Translations under genes and position numbers: made by a program | Notes under the pieces: model-generated | Seen by the model: the letters and a program-made list of their open reading frames with translations, nothing else | The model's database searches: none | Told to the model about the DNA's origin: nothing | Assembly (NCBI RefSeq): GCF_030936135.1 | Contig: NC_082595.1 | Coordinates: 113,042,334-113,106,333, forward strand | From: Gavia stellata | Taxonomy: Eukaryota > Chordata > Aves > Gaviiformes > Gaviidae | Reading direction: 5' to 3' | DNA length: 64,000 nucleotides | In this document: positions 62,470 through 64,000 of the stretch, piece by piece | How positions within the stretch are numbered: position 1 is the first letter of the stretch | How the letters are laid out: every line of letters begins with the position of its first letter

Positions 62470-62811
62470 GTGAGTGCGGGCCGGCACCGCGGGGAGGGGC
62501 GGGGAGGGACCGGACGGCCCCGCGCCGCCGCCATCGCCCGCATCCCGGCACCGGCCGGCGCCGCCCCCCGGGACCGGGCCGGGGGGGGCCGCCGGGGCCT
62601 CGGCTGATGGAGCGGCCGCGGCCGGGCGGGGGGGGGGGTGTCCGCCCGCGGCCCCCGGGGACGGAGCGGCCGTGACAGGTGGGGGGGCGCGGGGATGGAG
62701 CGCCCGCGGGGGGGGAACGGCACCGGGGCCGCAGGCCCGTGCCGGTGGCGGCGGGGTCCGGCCTGACTCAGCGGCGGCCGCCCCTGCGCCCCGGCTGCGT
62801 CTCCCGCAGGG

Positions 62812-62865
62812 CCCCGGCACGGCACGGCACGGCACGGCACGGCACGGCACGGCACGGCACGCCGG
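62812..62865. repeat. (GGCAC)n microsatellite
   Basis: About nine GGCAC pentamers, the reverse complement of the array at 46146. Confidence 0.92.
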
Positions 62866-62911
62866 GAGCTGTAGTCCCGGCCCCGGTGGGGCTGCCCGGC
62901 ACCGCGCAACG

Positions 62912-63030
62912 CCGGTTACCGGCCGTCGGGGCCCGTTACGGGGCATCACCGGGCGTCAGCGCCGGTTACCGGGCATCCGCGCCGGTTACCGGGCATCACC
63001 GGGTGTCAGCGCCCGTTACCGGGCATCACC
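62912..63030. repeat. Short GGTTACCGGGCATCACC repeat
   Basis: Four to five diverged copies of GTTACCGGGCATCACCGGG with CGTCAGCGCC linkers of variable length. Confidence 0.8.
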
Positions 63031-64000
63031 AGCGCCTGGGCGTCAGCCGGGGAGACCCCCGGGCCCAGCGGCTCCGCCGGGCCCCGGTGGCCGCCGGCTG
63101 CGGGCTTGGCGATGGTCAGGCAGGGCCGGTGCTGCCGGTCCCGTCCCGCGGGCAGCGGGGTGCCGGTGCGGGGCGATGCTCCCGGGACGGGCGGGCAGAG
63201 GTTGGGTGGCACCGGCTTGGCCGGAGCGGCCCAGGACGGCGGGGCGGCCGCGGCCGTGACCTGCCGAAGCGCGACACGCTCTCCTCCCTCGTCCTCGTGG
63301 CAGCGACGGCGGCGGCACGGTGCCACGGCGGGGCCCGGCGGGGCGCAGGGAGCCCTTCACGGGCGGGACGGCAGCGCAAGCAGCGAACGGTGCCCGCTCC
63401 GGTGCGTGTCGGGATGGGGGGAACGGTGCCCTTCCCGGTGCTCCCCTCCGCCGTCCCCGGGGGACACCCAGCCCCGTCTCCGGCCGACGACCTTCTCACC
63501 CCATGGGGAAGAGCAGGTCCCCAAAGCCGCGGTGTGGGGTGCGCAGACCCCGGTGCCACCCTGAGACCTCCGGTCCCACGGTGTGACTGGGAGCCGAGGG
63601 ACGCCGGGCTGGGGCTCCCCGGGGACGTCGGGTGCCGCCACGGTGGCTCCTTCCCGTCACGCGCGTGGGGACGGGGCGAGGGACAGCTCTCCCCGGTGAG
63701 CAGCGCGGGTGCGCTGGCGTGGCCGGAGCATGTTGGGCCTCCCCTCGAGGGGCTGCCTGGCCGGGGGACACTGCCGCGGCACGGGCCTGCCGGCACGGGT
63801 GGACAACAGGACATCCCCTGCCCCTACCCGTGCCGGGGGGTGCCGATGAGCGGCTCTCCCCGCACCGGCGCTGACAACCACCCAATTTGAATCATCAAAA
63901 GGCACTCGGCATTAATATTTCAGGGATGCTGTGCAGGATAAGGATGCCGGCGAGGGGGGAGCAGGCGCGGTGGGAGGCGCTGCCGGCGGCACCGCACTCT
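63031..64000. other. Terminal GC-rich sequence (intron of the next gene by inference)
   Basis: No exon recognised; a short AT-rich stretch at 63880-63930 (AATTTGAATCATCAAAAGGC) is the only change in composition. Confidence 0.4.

Overview
The window is vertebrate nuclear DNA, almost certainly from a bird. It is very GC-rich. It carries several CR1 LINE fragments with the typical avian 3' end and one avian-type retroviral LTR fragment, and its two genes have short introns apart from those expanded by minisatellites. No bacterial-type genes, rRNA, tRNA or CRISPR arrays were seen. Both genes read on the + strand. The species cannot be named from this sequence alone.

Gene 1 is DNMT3A, the de novo DNA cytosine methyltransferase (5927-40399). 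Exons equivalent to mammalian exons 4 to 23 are all present with good splice sites and an intact frame. The first 59 codons and the 5'UTR (exons 1-3) lie upstream of the window. With the proximal exon 4 donor the window encodes 853 residues; adding the missing 59 gives 912, the human length. The PWWP, ADD zinc-finger and methyltransferase domains are complete. Intron 6 (16.4 kb) holds a CpG island at about 26.3-28.2 kb, where mammals place the promoter of the short isoform DNMT3A2. The 3'UTR runs about 4.6 kb to an AATAAA at 40378.

Gene 2 is DPYSL5 (CRMP5), a catalytically dead dihydropyrimidinase homologue of developing neurons (promoter about 45.06 kb, polyadenylation about 61.28 kb). Twelve coding exons give 564 residues, the human length, with an intact frame. 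A third CpG island with NRF1-like and YY1-like sites and a donor at 62470 is probably the non-coding first exon of the next gene. MAPRE3 follows DPYSL5 in human, but no coding exon is in the window to confirm it.

The rest is dominated by minisatellites, roughly 30% of the window. They are: a 30-bp array in DNMT3A intron 3, broken by a CR1 and by an LTR that itself contains a CR1; a 26-bp array in intron 4; a GGGATG-type array and a 9.1-kb array of 46-bp units in intron 6; inverted CCGAG/CTCGG pentamer arrays in the intron 6 CpG island; a 39-bp array in intron 14; a 31-bp array in the DNMT3A 3'UTR; an 18-bp array and a G-rich array between the genes; and a 15-bp array in DPYSL5 intron 8. These arrays lack stops in several frames and create very long spurious open frames, up to 3,728 codons on the minus strand.

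The points most worth a second look are: two in-phase donors in DNMT3A exon 4 that add or remove a 23-residue basic segment; a GC-AG intron 5; a cluster of perfect miR-29 8-mer sites in the DNMT3A 3'UTR; a potential giant hairpin in the candidate DNMT3A2 promoter; and a cluster of TCGCGA palindromes just after DPYSL5 exon 1.
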